Shown here piece after piece: positions 35,651-46,990 of a stretch of DNA of 64,000 nucleotides (position 1 is its first letter; the number at the start of each line of letters is the position of its first letter). The DNA is from Dicyema japonicum (lineage: Eukaryota > Dicyemida > Rhombozoa > Dicyemidae). Position numbers and translations under genes: made by a program. Location of the stretch: NCBI GenBank assembly GCA_011109175.1, contig RDEW01000030.1, positions 665,937 through 729,936 of the forward strand, written 5' to 3'. The notes beneath the pieces are model-generated. The model did not search any database, was not told the DNA's origin, and saw only the letters and a program-made list of their open reading frames with translations.

Positions 35651-35745
35651 CATTTCCTGCTACTGGAAAACTATCAAGACATTTATTGACGAAGCATCCT
35701 CATTTAAAGAATAAAGATATCTCTTTTATCAAAACAAATTGAATG
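35645..35745 (+). pseudogene. BED zinc-finger hAT relic
   Basis: TGKLSRHLLTKHPHLKNKDI followed by SFIKTN matches the second half of a BED finger as found in hAT-derived ZBED5-type proteins (S-K-L-x-RHL-x-TKH...NK...FF). The preceding Cys pair is missing. It sits exactly between two LINE-Z copies. About 180 bp of unclear sequence follow. Confidence 0.5.
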
Positions 35746-35929
35746 CATCTACAAAGTGCAAGTTGGAAATGTCCAATTTTGCGAAAGACGACAACTTGTT
35801 GTGTTTCAAAGAAACGAAATTTTCTAATTTACAAAAATTTGGAAAACAATCTATGGTTACAGAGAATTGCATATTTGATTTCAATTTATGAATAGAGAAA
35901 ATCACCAAACTTCCGCACTCACCCTTCAT

Positions 35930-37380
35930 CCTATAGTATCTGGATGATGCGGTCCTCGGAAGTCCCCCGGATACTGTTTTCCGGGATTTGGAAATGATAA
36001 TTCCAACACTGTCGGATGCTGGACTGGAAATAAATTACACTAAATGCAAAATCTACAATTGATGACTTTCAGAATATAAGTATTCAAAAGCTTTGTCATC
36101 TTTCGGAAATTTACTGCCTGGAAGTATTTCCACACCCGATTAAGAACTTATATTCCTCGGATTCCCAATTTCCATGATTGCAATGGGAAGAGGTATACGT
36201 TAAAAAGACTGTTACTCGGAGAGATTCAGAACTGATTGTGTCTACTTGAAATGCATACAGCATTATTCCTCCTGAAAAACTGTTTCAACGTACAGAGGCT
36301 TGCATATGTCCTGAGGACTGCTCCCTATTTCACTCAGTGTGATCAACTCGCACAGATTAACGAGATCTTCCGTACGACAGCGGAACGTATCTTCAACGTC
36401 CGGTTCGAGGATTATTCATGGAAGCAAGCCACGCTGCCAGTGAGACTCGGAGGAATTGGAATTCGGAACCCTCTGGACCTTTCTCTCCCTTCATACCTAT
36501 CATCGCTAGTAGGCTGTAACTCCCACGTCAATAGGATTCTACACTCTCTACCTGAATTCTCTATACATGGACGCCAGCCATGCTCGTGAGGCCTGGAGCC
36601 GCACTTATCAGCTTTCACTGCCTTCTTCGTTCTTTCAGGGGGGCTTGGACGATGCTATATGCTGGAATTCTTTCAAAGATTTGCTAGTGTCATCTAGCCA
36701 ACATCGACGTGCCTGTTTGTTTTCGGGGCGTTTCCGAGAGCGGTGCCTTGCTCAACACCATTCCCATGGAGCTTTGGGTACCTTCCTGGATGATGAATGC
36801 GTCCGTATTGGGATTTCATTGCGACTGGGATTAAAAGTCTGTGTTCCACATCTGTGTCGATGCGGAGTCCAGATCGACTGTTTTGGCCTACACTCTCTCT
36901 CCTGCAGAAAGAGTGCAGGCAGATTTCCCAGACATATGACCTTGAACGAAGTCGTTAGGCGAGCTTTGGACGCCGCCGGACACCCTTCCAGGCTCGAACC
37001 AGTTGGTCTTTGCAGGCGGAACGGGAAACGACCAATCTTCCCTTTTGAAGCCGGAAAACCCCTTGTCTGGGACGTTACCTCCACGACACGTTTGCCTCTT
37101 GCAACCTACTCCAGACTGCCTCTGTAGCCTGTTCTGCCGCTGAGAAGGCTGAGATGAAACGGGAAAAATACGCGGTCCTACCCAAGGATTTTTTTGTTTG
37201 TTCCACTCGCCGTTGAGACGTCTGGAATTCTTCTAGGAATCGGATCGCTACACGAACAGGAACCCTCGTGAGCGCTGCTGGTTATTTGAGCAAATTTCGC
37301 TCACCATCCTGAGAGGAAATAGCCACGCAGTCAGGGCAGCCGCTATATAACCGTTTACTCTCTTTTCTTTCCTTAATAAA
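35930..37380 (+). pseudogene. LINE-Z second copy, 5'-truncated
   Basis: Starts at the catalytic region (YLDDAVLGSPP) and runs through GLEINYTKCKIYN, LRTAPYFTQCDQLAQINEIF, VRLGGIGIRNPLDLSLPSYL, HLCRCGVQIDCFGLHSLSC, SAGRFPRHMTLNEVVRRAL and EPVGLCRRNGKRPIFPFEAG, to PLVWDVTSTTRL. It ends in LFEQISLTILRGNSHAV-like DNA and a TTCCTTAATAAAAAG tail. The long frame at 36567-37127 is nearly intact. Confidence 0.85.
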
Positions 37381-37739
37381 AAGTTAATATTTATAAAAAG
37401 CTGAATAAATTTACATTATCGCTACAAGAAAAAGATCAAACTTTTTATTTTGAACGATAAAGTGGCCTTAAAACGGAAAATCGAATTTTGGCGGTCATCC
37501 GTAAATAAAAATAACATCACATGCTTTGCCATTTTGCAACGTTTGTTAGAATAGAATAGATATAAATCCAGTACATTCGATTATATAATTTTTTTTTATA
37601 AATTAAAATTAAGGACAAAATATAATTCAAACAATTAAACAAATTTTTGATAAAATTTCAAATTTGATTTAATTTATATGATTAAATAATTCAAACAATT
37701 AGACATGATTATGGCCTTGTTCAGCTTGGGAATTGCCCG

Positions 37740-39210
37740 TATCACGGAATATTGTTCTACTCTCTGAAAGTATGGTATCTGGATGATTACACCATGGGCG
37801 GTCATCCGATGGATTTACTGGATTGTTTGAAAAGTCTGATAGTTCAAATGGAATCCCTATGCCTAACTCTAAACACATCGAAGTCTGAAGTTACCAATTT
37901 TGAATTTCCGCAGGCTGAATGGGACTCGATCCTTGCGATGTTCAGAGAGATCATTCCGAAAGCCACGGAAACCAAAGCAGAACAACTGGATATACTTGAA
38001 TGCTCCTCTTACTGATGCTGGAATCACTAACACTCTCAGAACAAAAGAACAACAAATAAAAACAACATTCAGACGTCTGGAGATGCTGGACTCACATACC
38101 TCCCTATTCCTGCTGAGAAACGCCTTATGAGCACAGAAATTGAACTACGTTCTTCTGGGGCACCCTGCTACCTGAAAATGCAACAGCTTGATACCATCGA
38201 TTCCCTCTTCTGGACCACTATTAAACGTATCACCAATGTTAAATTTGACGACCGAGGGTGGGACCAAGCGACCCTACCCACTAGCCTGAGCGAACTGGGA
38301 ATCCCTTTATCTAAGAATCTGGCTTGCCCTGTGTTTCTGTCCTATTTGGGCTCCAGTCGACTGCTGATCAGGATGATTCTTCAACTCCGAACAGAATCGT
38401 CTGAAATCACAGAAATGGAGCATTTGATTGGGATGATGCCTGAGCAGAAAGACCGTTACATGACCATCTGCGAAGATAAATATGAGAGGCTTCTGACCAA
38501 TCAAACCAACACAGACGTGACTGTCTAATCACTGGAAGATGCTAATGAAGTGACGCTTGGATCAATGCCCTCCCCATTGGTAGTGTCGGGACCCACCTTG
38601 ACGATGACACTGTCCGCATCGGCATCTCCACCAGACTTGGAGTGAAGATTTGTCAGACTCACAAATGCCGGTGTGACGGCACCGTCGATTGTTTAGGACA
38701 CCATGTTCTCTCTTGTAGAAGAAGTGGACGATTCCCAAGAAATAAGGCGATCAACGGAATTGTCAAACGAGCCCTGGAGTCTGCAGGATACCCCACCATA
38801 CTTGAACCTGTTGGCTTGGACAGAGGAGACGAAAAAACAGTCTGACGGAATCACAATTTTTCCATTTGAGGAGGGGAAACCTTTAGTCTGAATGCTACTT
38901 GTGTCGACCCCCTTTGCCCATCCAACATTGTCGAGAGCGCGGTAGACACACTCCATTACGCGGAAATAAACGATGAGGGCAAAGGATAAGAAATACGAAG
39001 CGCTACGCGACCGATTTGCGTTTTATCCCATTGTGGTCGAGACAACTGGAGGAATAAGTGGGAAATCGCTTCTAAAGCAATTTGGACGCCTATCTACACT
39101 AAAAAGCCACGACGCACGTGATACTCTGTGGCTTATCCAGTTGATCTATGTTGCGATCGTGAGAGGCAACTTAATGTCGATTATGTCGACGGGTATCATT
39201 TTGATTGATT
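37740..39210 (+). pseudogene. LINE-Z third copy (subfamily), 5'-truncated
   Basis: WYLDDYTMGGHPMDLLDCL, LNTSKSEVTNFEF, DTIDSLFWTTIKRITNVKF, DRGWDQATLPTSLSELGIPL, KICQTHKCRCDGTVDCLGHH, AINGIVKRALESAGYPTILE and PVGLDRGDEK. The end differs from copies 1 and 2: FYPIVVETTGGISGKSLLK and VAIVRGNLMSI. That end matches the fragments at 44450-44675 and 51475-51545, so LINE-Z has at least two subfamilies. Confidence 0.82.
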
Positions 39211-39600
39211 TTTGTGTTTTGTGAAAATGAATTTTTTCATTCAAAATATCCCGATTTTGACGACTTAATTGGAAAAATGAAAATTTATCTTTTGAAATCA
39301 ATAAGCAAAGAATACGTCTGAGATTTAATTATCACAAAATGGGGGAGTTTCTTAAAGCGGCATTTTATTATTCAGAAAATGTCGTTGCAATAAAAGTCAC
39401 ATTGAACAATTTTGAAGATGACGGGATTATTCTTGCCAATGTAAGGCGGTCAATTATGAATGAAATTTTTTCTCATGAACTTTTTAAATTACGAAATATC
39501 AATGGCTAAAATCTAATTTGGAAAAATTGCAAAACTCACAGTATTCAATCGAATAAAATTATGCAGATTTTAAAAAAATCAGTTCTATTTCTGTAAAGGG
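39211..39600. other. unassigned open stretch
   Basis: Around 39330-39510 one frame reads HKMGEFLKAAFYYSENVVAI followed by KVTLNNFEDDGIILANVRRS. It looks protein-like, but I cannot assign a family. Confidence 0.3.
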
Positions 39601-39830
39601 GGAAATTGAAAATTATTTTATTACTCGATGATTATAAAATACTACACCGGCTCCTTCCTGCCATAGACCAATCAGAATCCTCTTTTACGGGGGACATCCG
39701 GGTAAACCTGGCTCGTCTACGATTTGGGCACCACTCCTCTCTACCGACGTACGATGTCATCTGTCCCTTTTGCAACCTCTACGTGTTGACAACAAACCAC
39801 TTTTTGAATGTCATAAATTAGCACAACGTT
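39600..39830 (+). pseudogene. LINE-J type C-terminal zinc-knuckle fragment
   Basis: DIRVNLARLRFGHHSSLPTY followed by DVICPFC and TTNHFLNV. This is the terminal 'LRxGH...ICPxC...EHLLxxC' block of Jockey/I-type ORF2. Confidence 0.65.
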
Positions 39831-40488
39831 CGTCTACAATAAAAAATAATAAATTGTCCTATTTTTTTTCTTAAGATGTTCTTAATTGTACTATTTTGTT
39901 TTTAAAATGTCCTAAAAATTGTCCTATTATTTCCGCCCTAGTCATCAGTGTGTCAAAGGTTACTCCATGAATCTTGACTGAGTTTTGTGTGGGATTTTTT
40001 TCTATTCAAAAACAAATTGGTATATAATTTTCCATTCTTCTATTTGATGTAATTAGAGAAGTCGAGGATTTCTCCGTCGACGTAGAAATTGAAGTAGATT
40101 CTAGCCACACGTTACGTCGATAGAGCATATATTTAAATCGTTGGTAGCTGTCGAAATACATTTGTTTTTGCTCGTGAATACACCGAGAAAGAAGTTAGCA
40201 GTAAAATACTAAATAAAAATTATTTTAAAGCCTAAAGCGTTCCACCGATTCCAGAACTCATCGCCAGGTAACGAAATTGTCTCCCAGTGGAAAAGATATT
40301 TTGAGCATATAATTTTGTTATATTATCAAGTTCCTTTGGTTTCTTTCAAATTTGTTACCCTTCTCACGAATTTTGACTTCGAAAGAGTGTTCCATATCTA
40401 TTTTTGATTTAGTCGTCAAGAATCGGATTATGTCTTAATCTCTTGTGTTAGTTTTTGGAGGTTTTTTAAATGATTAAGTTTTTTAATT
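39831..40488. other. intergenic with possible SINE-H scrap
   Basis: At 40225-40300 the plus strand shows CCGATTCCAGAACTCATCGC and CAGGTAACGAAATTGTCTCC, similar to reversed SINE-H (11720-11760). Otherwise nothing is recognised. Confidence 0.45.
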
Positions 40489-40500
40489 CACAACCAATAT

Positions 40501-40894
40501 TTTTATTTATTTATTAACCACAGGCTTATAACATTGATAACCATTACAGGATTCCGCTTACAAGATATATCCTCCAATAGTCCATTACAGGATTCCGCTT
40601 CCAAAGAGAGGTGGAGAAGTATGTTCGCCCCCTTCATTTCATCACCGTCGCGGACATCACTTCATTCTTAGGCGGAAGAGTTTTCATAGTGGTAATCTTC
40701 ACCAGTGGAGTTGGTCAGGGGGAAAGTAGAAATATCCCATTCAACTACTTTGTCGTGCCAGAAGGACTCGTCGCATCATGATGGGATCTGTTTGACGAGG
40801 ATTGACCTCCGCTGAAAAACCACATTTTTCGGATTCGAACACACGACCTTCAGATCCAGATCCGATGTCATCAGATGTTCAGCCAGAGGGCCAC
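40501..40894 (-). mobile_element. SINE-T, tRNA-headed SINE with target-site duplication
   Basis: 394 bp on the minus strand. The head begins GTGGCCCTCTGGCTGAACAT and contains the B-box GTGTGTTCGAATCC. The 3' end is a TAAATAAATAAA run. The perfect 12-bp repeat CACAACCAATAT lies at 40489-40500 and 40895-40906. An internal CATTACAGGATTCCGCTT is present twice (about 38 bp apart) near the 3' end. No second copy is in the window. Confidence 0.85.
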
Positions 40895-40982
40895 CACAAC
40901 CAATATATAGAAGCAATCTAATCATTTGTGATTAAAAATAATCAAAAAAAGACAAAACATATTAAGTAATAAATTAGATTAA

Positions 40983-41636
40983 CTAAAACCCAAAATAAAA
41001 TGAATAATTATTTTTCTTATGTGAAAATTTAGTGAGCCATTTAATGCAGAGGTCAATATTATCACATGTTAAACAGGAAGCAGAATATATGCCACAATGT
41101 CTGCCTTCGACTGCATTTGAGATTCCTTACACTGTGATTAAAACTCCATTACAAGTGAGTTTTTATCTCATTGAGATCAAGAGCAGCAGATAAATCATTT
41201 TTATTAGCGACAACTAACAAGGGAATCTTTTCGAGTTCCGTGTTGTAGAGAAGTTCAATAAGAAGGGATTTCGCCAAGTCAAGTTTCTCTATATTAGCCG
41301 AGTCCACCATAAAGCTACGCGTTATAATATCTAATACAGAATGCAATCGACCCCCATACAATATCGAGGCCACATAGCACGAAAACGAGGTTGCCCACCA
41401 ATATCCCATATTTTCATATTGACTGATCCTTTGCTAACTCTACGAAGATTGAATCCTAAGGTAGGCACTGTTTCATCCTTGAAGTTGCCGGACTAGTGTG
41501 ATCACAACAAACATACACAAAGTAGCTCAACGAAGGTAGTCTTTCCGGCAGATTCAGGCCCAACGATGCAAATATCCATTTCCTGTTTGAAAAAAAGTTG
41601 ACGAAGCCAATCGAGAAATTTACGAAACCAATCCAT
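40983..41636 (-). CDS. ARL8: ARL8, lysosomal Arf-like small GTPase
   Basis: Recruits kinesin adaptors and HOPS to lysosomes and drives their outward transport. ATG is at 41636. The N-terminal amphipathic helix is [17 protein letters not shown], as in ARL8 rather than myristoylated Arfs. Next come the P-loop [10 protein letters not shown], then [14 protein letters not shown] (switch I Thr), [18 protein letters not shown] (switch II), a [13 protein letters not shown] block, and [12 protein letters not shown] (NKND guanine-specificity box). After the third intron follow [12 protein letters not shown] and [10 protein letters not shown], ending at 40983. Introns are 24, 23 and about 27 nt. The last junction is one base out of frame, from an indel near 41110-41126 or an unusual splice. 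Length about 185 residues, as in other animals. Confidence 0.92.
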
Positions 41637-41829
41637 AAGAAAACCCGTAAAATTCAAAATAATTTGTAACAACTTTTATTATTAATAAACATTTTAATAT
41701 ATTTTTTTCTTATAAATAATCAGAATAAATTCAATTTTGTGTGTTAATCAAACCTCCTAATCAATTACAAGATAAGGAGTCTGCGCTGAGCCACCGAAAA
41801 CCTCATTAGTAAAATCACGAGGATAACGC

Positions 41830-42480
41830 CAGAAGTCAATTTGAATGATTCTCCGATCCTAACCATAAAGACCCTTTCTATCCTTGGAGTTACTTTTGAT
41901 CATTTTGTGTCATTAATACAATGTAAGTTAATATCTTCGAGGATCCAATAAATGAGATTACTGAAGGCTTTTTTGTATTTTCCGGCGTCTACGGATCGCC
42001 CCTCTTTCGTTATCGACGCAAAGCAATTGGATATAGTGCAAAACCTCATTCTTATTACGATACTCGAAACGGACGTCTACCTCGCTGTTTCGGAAAACGG
42101 TAAATGGATAACATGGCCAGCGAGGTTTTCTTAAAGTGGCTAAATCTCAGAGTATCCCCTTGAACCAGAAGTCAGGTCATATCTGGAGATTTAATATCTT
42201 CGTAGTGCATCATCTAATAATATGATCTAGTTCAGTAAATAGACTTGATGACAATAATTTAACATTTCAAAAAATGTTTGAACCTCTGAAAGATCAGTTA
42301 GACAAGTGGTTGATGGGTCGCAAGGTTGAGGTGATAACGTACCTCTTGTGCACAAGATGTCTACTTAGCTTCATGATTAATGCAAACCATTGCCTTTTTT
42401 CTCATTGGCATGGACAAGGAGACGGATTCAGGAGACACTGGAGACCTGAAGTTCTAAACAAATAAAGCTCCAGTTACACG
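41830..42480 (+). pseudogene. possible LINE-J debris
   Basis: Near 41870 one frame gives TLSILGVTFDHFVSL, and near 42020 it gives QLDIVQNLILITILETDVYL. Both resemble post-RT blocks of the LINE-J group. No intact module and no tail. Confidence 0.4.
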
Positions 42481-43113
42481 TAGAATCCATATTCGAAGCT
42501 CGTCGAGCTAAAAATTGGAAGAGCTTGGAGGATCATTTGTCAGAAGCTACACGTGTTAATATAATTGCTAATTTTATGTAATCAATCATTATGCCAATTA
42601 ATTTCAAATGCGATCTTCTTGATATCGGATGCGACTCACCTGTTTCAAATGACCCTCACTACCAGGATGGCTACAAGAATGATCATTTTTTATCCTTCAT
42701 TCCGCTAGGTCATTCCTTGGAAGGGTTTTCTTTACGTTTTATTCATTTTCTCTGGATCTTGATAGACCGTAAAGTTCCCTTCTCATACGTGTGGATCAGC
42801 TACTAACGACAACTTACTGACTACTAAAAGCAACATCTACCAAAAGAAAAGATAATAACAATTATGGCGTGAAGAAGGCCAAACCTCCCCTGTGACATTT
42901 ATTTATAAACCCCGGATACTCCTAATTAAATGTATCCAGTTCATACAGTATGAGTCGCAGAAAAACAAGTCGAGGGTGATTTTTTTAATAAATCAAAAAT
43001 TCATGTTTTTTTAAATTGTTTAAAACACTTATAAAAACGTTGTTTTTAATCAATTTATTTTTAGGTCAATAATGTCATAAAATCAAGATTTTTTAGTTTT
43101 TATTGATTTTTAT
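42481..43113. other. intergenic, nothing recognised
   Basis: One 71-codon ORF (42591-42806, +) has no recognisable motif. CCCCGGATACTCCTAATTAA near 42909 may be a remnant of a reversed LINE-J tail. Confidence 0.35.
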
Positions 43114-43430
43114 TTATTTTTTTAAGAATAATTTTTTAACAATTAAACAAATGTCAGTTGAGGAAGCCTCTGCGTGGATTGCGAACGAGTTCTCTCGGAG
43201 TATGGCTATTCCAATCTTTTGTCTTAGCCATAACCCTTCTCGTTGATCCCTTTTTTTTCTGGCAAGCAATCCTCCGAGTTCTCGCAAGAACTCAGCCGTC
43301 ATTGGACCAACGGCTCCCGATGATTCGGTCGCAACAGGAGTAAATCGGTAGCGATCCCCGAGGCAAGAATATTTCTTGATTTTTAGGTTCTCCGCAGTCG
43401 AAGCAGCTGCTCCAGGTGTCTGAACCGATT
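43114..43430 (-). pseudogene. LINE-Z C-terminal end
   Basis: Minus strand MTAEFLRELGGLLARKKRDQ followed by LRQKIGIAILRENSFAI matches the end of LINE-Z at 18756-18571 (LRQKLEMVIIRGNAFAI). A related piece on the plus strand lies at 53480-53545. Confidence 0.7.
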
Positions 43431-43599
43431 TAAAAATATTCGTGATTAATTTTTATTTAAATTAAAAAAGGGGACAAAATTCCCTTTTGCTAATGGTCAG
43501 AACCTGGTTTGGGGAGCTACATGTGTTGATACATACTCTCCGACGATCTAGACGAGTTGATGAAAAAGTTGAAGAAATAGTGGATGGCAAACGACGGTT

Positions 43600-43990
43600 C
43601 TGCACATCACTTCGTTTGATTGTATGACGCATTTGTCAAGCCGATCCTCGATACAATTTATCATCTAAAAAACGTCAAAAACCGAACAACTTGGACTAGA
43701 TTCTTTCCAACGAGAAAACTTATATCCTTACTAGGACTGAACTGGTCAATAAGAATAAACAAGGAATCACTATATAAGAAATGCTACACTTCCAGAGACA
43801 CTTGATGTAGATTTAAAACTTGTGAACAAAAGTCTAAGAAGTGATGACGATCTAGACGAGTTGAGGAAACTCTCTTACGACCGAGGAGGTTGGAAGAGGT
43901 TGGTTCGGAGGATTGTTTTGAATGTTGCACGAGTGAAATTATAACTATTATGGTTTTAAGCATGTTGCCTATAATAATAAGAAGACCCGA
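43600..43990 (+). pseudogene. LINE-P 3' part with internal deletion
   Basis: YDAFVKPILD, RKLISLLGLNWSIRINKESL and YKKCYTS are followed in another frame by SLRSDDDLDELRKLSYDRGG, WKRLVRRIV and a TATAATAATAAG end. The GRPRTTLP block between them is deleted. Confidence 0.7.
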
Positions 43991-44029
43991 GGAACGTGCC
44001 GTTACGACTACGGGAAACCAGTTATATGG

Positions 44030-44150
44030 TTGATGCTTACTTGAGTGGGCTCGAGGGAGGAACATCGTGTCCTCTTTTGGAACGTGTCAGGATCACGCGA
44101 TTAGTTAGTTTTGCCTTACCGTGGACTTTGGAATTTTTTTTATTTCATTT
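44030..44150 (+). mobile_element. LINE-J-like 3' tail
   Basis: GGAACGTGTCAGGATCACGC, GATTAGTTAGTTTTGCCTTA and CCGTGGACTTTGG resemble the terminal region at 61500-61580. Confidence 0.45.
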
Positions 44151-44449
44151 TTCATTTCAAAAAAGTTAAATAGATTGTTGTAAAATATCCTGAGATATTT
44201 TCGAATTGGGCACACTTGGGTGATTTTTGTCAATAAAATGAAAAATTCATATGTTCTTTAAAATTGCTTAAAACTTATAAAAAATGTTATTTTAATCAAA
44301 AATATTATAAACCTAAAGTTATAAAGTCAAAAAATCAAAATTTTGAGTAATGTAAAAAAAGGTCAAAATTTAATTTTTTAGGTCAATAAATTTTTTTATA
44401 TAAATAATCAGTTAATTTATCCCCAGTAAAGCATATTTAAAACTGCCAT

Positions 44450-44675
44450 CCATCCAAGTGGACCCCCGCCGACATTATCGACGTTGCGTTGCCTCTCACG
44501 ATTGCAACAGAGATCAACTGGAGTAGCCACCGGTCTCACGTGCGTCGTGGCTTTTAGTGTAGCTAAGCGTCCAAGTTTCTTTAGGAAGCGAAGTGATTTT
44601 CCACTTATTCCTCCAGTTGTCTCGACACTATCGGATAAAACGCGAATCGGTCGCGAAGCGCTTCAATAAATTCAA
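44450..44675 (-). pseudogene. LINE-Z subfamily end
   Basis: Reverse complement matches 38990-39200 at roughly 80-90% by eye (EALRDRFAF, then VETTGGISGKSLRFLKKLG). Confidence 0.7.
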
Positions 44676-45370
44676 TTTTTTATTGATTTTATTTTTATTG
44701 ATTAATTTTCAGAGGTTTTAAATAAATACTAACGTGTAATCAGCTGTTTTTATTGAATCTTTTGTCAAATAAACATTTCAAACTAGCCAGTCTATCATTT
44801 TTATTACTATTTTACAGGTTCTACTGTAAAAATATCTGATTTTCTCATTACATCTACCAACACTATGATCAATGAGGTCACTTGCTTAGTCGAATATGAT
44901 TTTCTTTGCATATGTTGAACATTTAATTTTACAAATCTTGTTTGAGGGTATTGGATATCGTTTTACTTCCTACTATGCAAAGTGTAAATTTATGGTAATG
45001 GTAACTTGACCGAACCTTTTTTTGAGTTTTAAATGTTTTTAAAATATAGTTGAAAAAAATTGGTTTGATCTAAGAAATCGATATAAATATGCGTGAATAC
45101 ACAAAAATTTCTTCCGTAAAAATAGAAAGTTTTATTGAAATTGGCAATCTACCCAAAATAATTCTGGTCAGAAGGAAAATTTTTTTTGAAATTGTTAAAT
45201 ATTATTGTAAAAATTTTATTGAAGTAAAAATAAATTTAATTTTGATGGAAATGGAAAGATGCTTGGAAGTAATCTATTAAAATGAGCTAGATTATCACGC
45301 GCAAAGAAATTATGGTTGGGAAATTTTTTGAGTGGTCGACGAGAACGAGTACACTATGGCAATTGATGTT
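44676..45370. other. AT-rich, unassigned
   Basis: Contains AAAATATCTGATTTTCTCAT and TTTGAGGGTATTG, which recur at about 46500-46620. This suggests two copies of one unidentified element. ORF 45089-45280 is Lys/Ile-rich with no motif. Confidence 0.35.
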
Positions 45371-45379
45371 CCGTATCGA

Positions 45380-46110
45380 GACTATTAGCAAATGCGTTCC
45401 TTAGGGCTCCCCATTATCTCCCCTCTTGTTCAACGTTCTGATCGATGACTTGCTACTCCCTCAGGGGGACAATGACATATTATTAACGTATGCTGATGGT
45501 ATAGTCATTGCCTCAAGGGATGTGAGTATTGTGGAGGCAACGAGAAGAGTACAGGACAATCTGAATAATCTAAGTTTATGACTTTAGGAAAATCAATTGA
45601 CTGCTAGCCCGGAGAATTCGGTGTTGACACTATTCACGACAAACATAAGACTAGGGAAAGTATCAATTGACGTCACACTGGATGGGAAGAATATCCCGCA
45701 AAACAAATACCAGAAATCCTGGGAGTCACCTTGGACACCTTCTTAACCTTTACAAAACATGTCGAAAATATGTTATTGATTTGTACGAGGAAAATCAACT
45801 TCCTGAAAGCGTTCTTGGGAAACATAAGAGACATCTGAGTGGACTGGATGTCATATACAAACAGTTCATCAAGTCTTCAATAGGATACGCATATAATGTC
45901 TGGGGATCTAACCTTTCTGCAACGAATTTGGACAAGATCTGCAACATTCAAGTGAAGGCAGCAAACCTACTAAGGAAATCCCGTGTGAAAATTGATAAAG
46001 GTGACAGGAAAAACTTACTTCACGTAGAAAACACAGCTAGCATATTCAAAAATTGTATTTCAGTAAAGATTTATGCGGAATTGAGAAGTATCTGGAATCT
46101 AGATTTTATG
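45380..46110 (+). pseudogene. LINE-J ORF2, RT to C-terminal region
   Basis: SPLLFNVLIDDLLLPQ, YADGIVIASRD (YADD with Asp-to-Gly), VEATRRVQDNLNNLSL, ENQLTASPENSVLTLFTT, KVSIDVTLDGKNIPQNKY, HLSGLDVIYKQFIKSSIGYA, WGSNLSATNLDKICNIQVKA. At least four frames. The second catalytic Asp is lost. Confidence 0.82.
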
Positions 46111-46489
46111 TTAATAAGGTTTTTCTATTAAAAAATGGAAAAACAACATATTTCTACATTCATATACGGCAAAAATATCCTTTAACATTATTATCTATTA
46201 AGAAAAGATTTTTATTATTGATAAATTATTATCTAAAGACCGAATTTTTTAACCTGAAAAACGTTTTGAATTACATTATTATATATTTAATAAATTTTAG
46301 ATTAGTTTTTCCATATTTAAAAATTTTTTTCTAGATAAATTTTTCATAAATTCAAAAATGGTCAAAATTTCGAATTTATAAGTCAAAAAATCGCCATACT
46401 TATAACTGTAAAGCAGTTTTTTATTGTTCACCTAAGAAAAATCAAACTAACAGGTTTATCATTTTTTATCATAATTCTAAGGCGCCAAT

Positions 46490-46690
46490 GCTGTAAAAAA
46501 TATTTGATTTTCTCATCTTATTTACCGACTCGTGGATCTAAAGGCCACTAAGGCTTTTGTCAAATCCGATATTCCTTTCTCCCATAAGTTGAAAAGCTTA
46601 CAAGACTTGTTTGAGGGTATTGAACATTATAAGTGTAACCAGAAAATTGCATTTTTTAAACAAAAATTTCAAAAAAAATTTCTGAAAGGT
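46490..46690 (+). pseudogene. unassigned transposase-like ORF
   Basis: DLKATKAFVKSDIPFSHKLK followed by SLQDLFEGI has the flavour of hAT-type 'ALVxSNIPLxKLxxPxLRxFL' segments. Weak; no other hAT block follows. Confidence 0.3.
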
Positions 46691-46990
46691 TTCATTCACG
46701 TGTTTGAAGGAATCTCACGGAAGCGGATCTAACTACCACTCTTCGGACGTTGTGTACCGATTCTAGTCCAATGAATTCCTCCCCTGAGACAGTTTCTCTT
46801 CTGAAGGCAAAACACCCTATTATGCAAGACGATATTTGTGTGCCCGTCTGTCCCGATCCTTTTCCGATTCTGCCAATCTTTGTAATGTCCTTCGATAATT
46901 CCGAAGGAGTAGTGGGGGAGTTGATGGGCTTAAGCCAGGACATCTCATGGACCTTTTATCTCAATCTATTAGCCAGCCCGCTATACTTCT
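46690..46990 (+). pseudogene. LINE-Z N-terminal part, interrupted by SINE-P
   Basis: RTLCTDSSPMNSSPETVSLL and KAKHPIMQDD, then in another frame VDGLKPGHLMDLLSQSISQP, matching SSGGIDSLRPGHIKDL of the copy at 33730. It is cut at 46990 by SINE-P and resumes at 47312, to about 47480 (SGSSIQSRKYDFSRV). Confidence 0.72.

Noticed and set aside
43158-43343. Plus-strand ORF of 61 codons
   Set aside because: Antisense to the LINE-Z C-terminal fragment at 43114-43430.
46532-46732. hAT transposase gene
   Set aside because: Only one short block resembles hAT; kept as an unassigned low-confidence relic instead.
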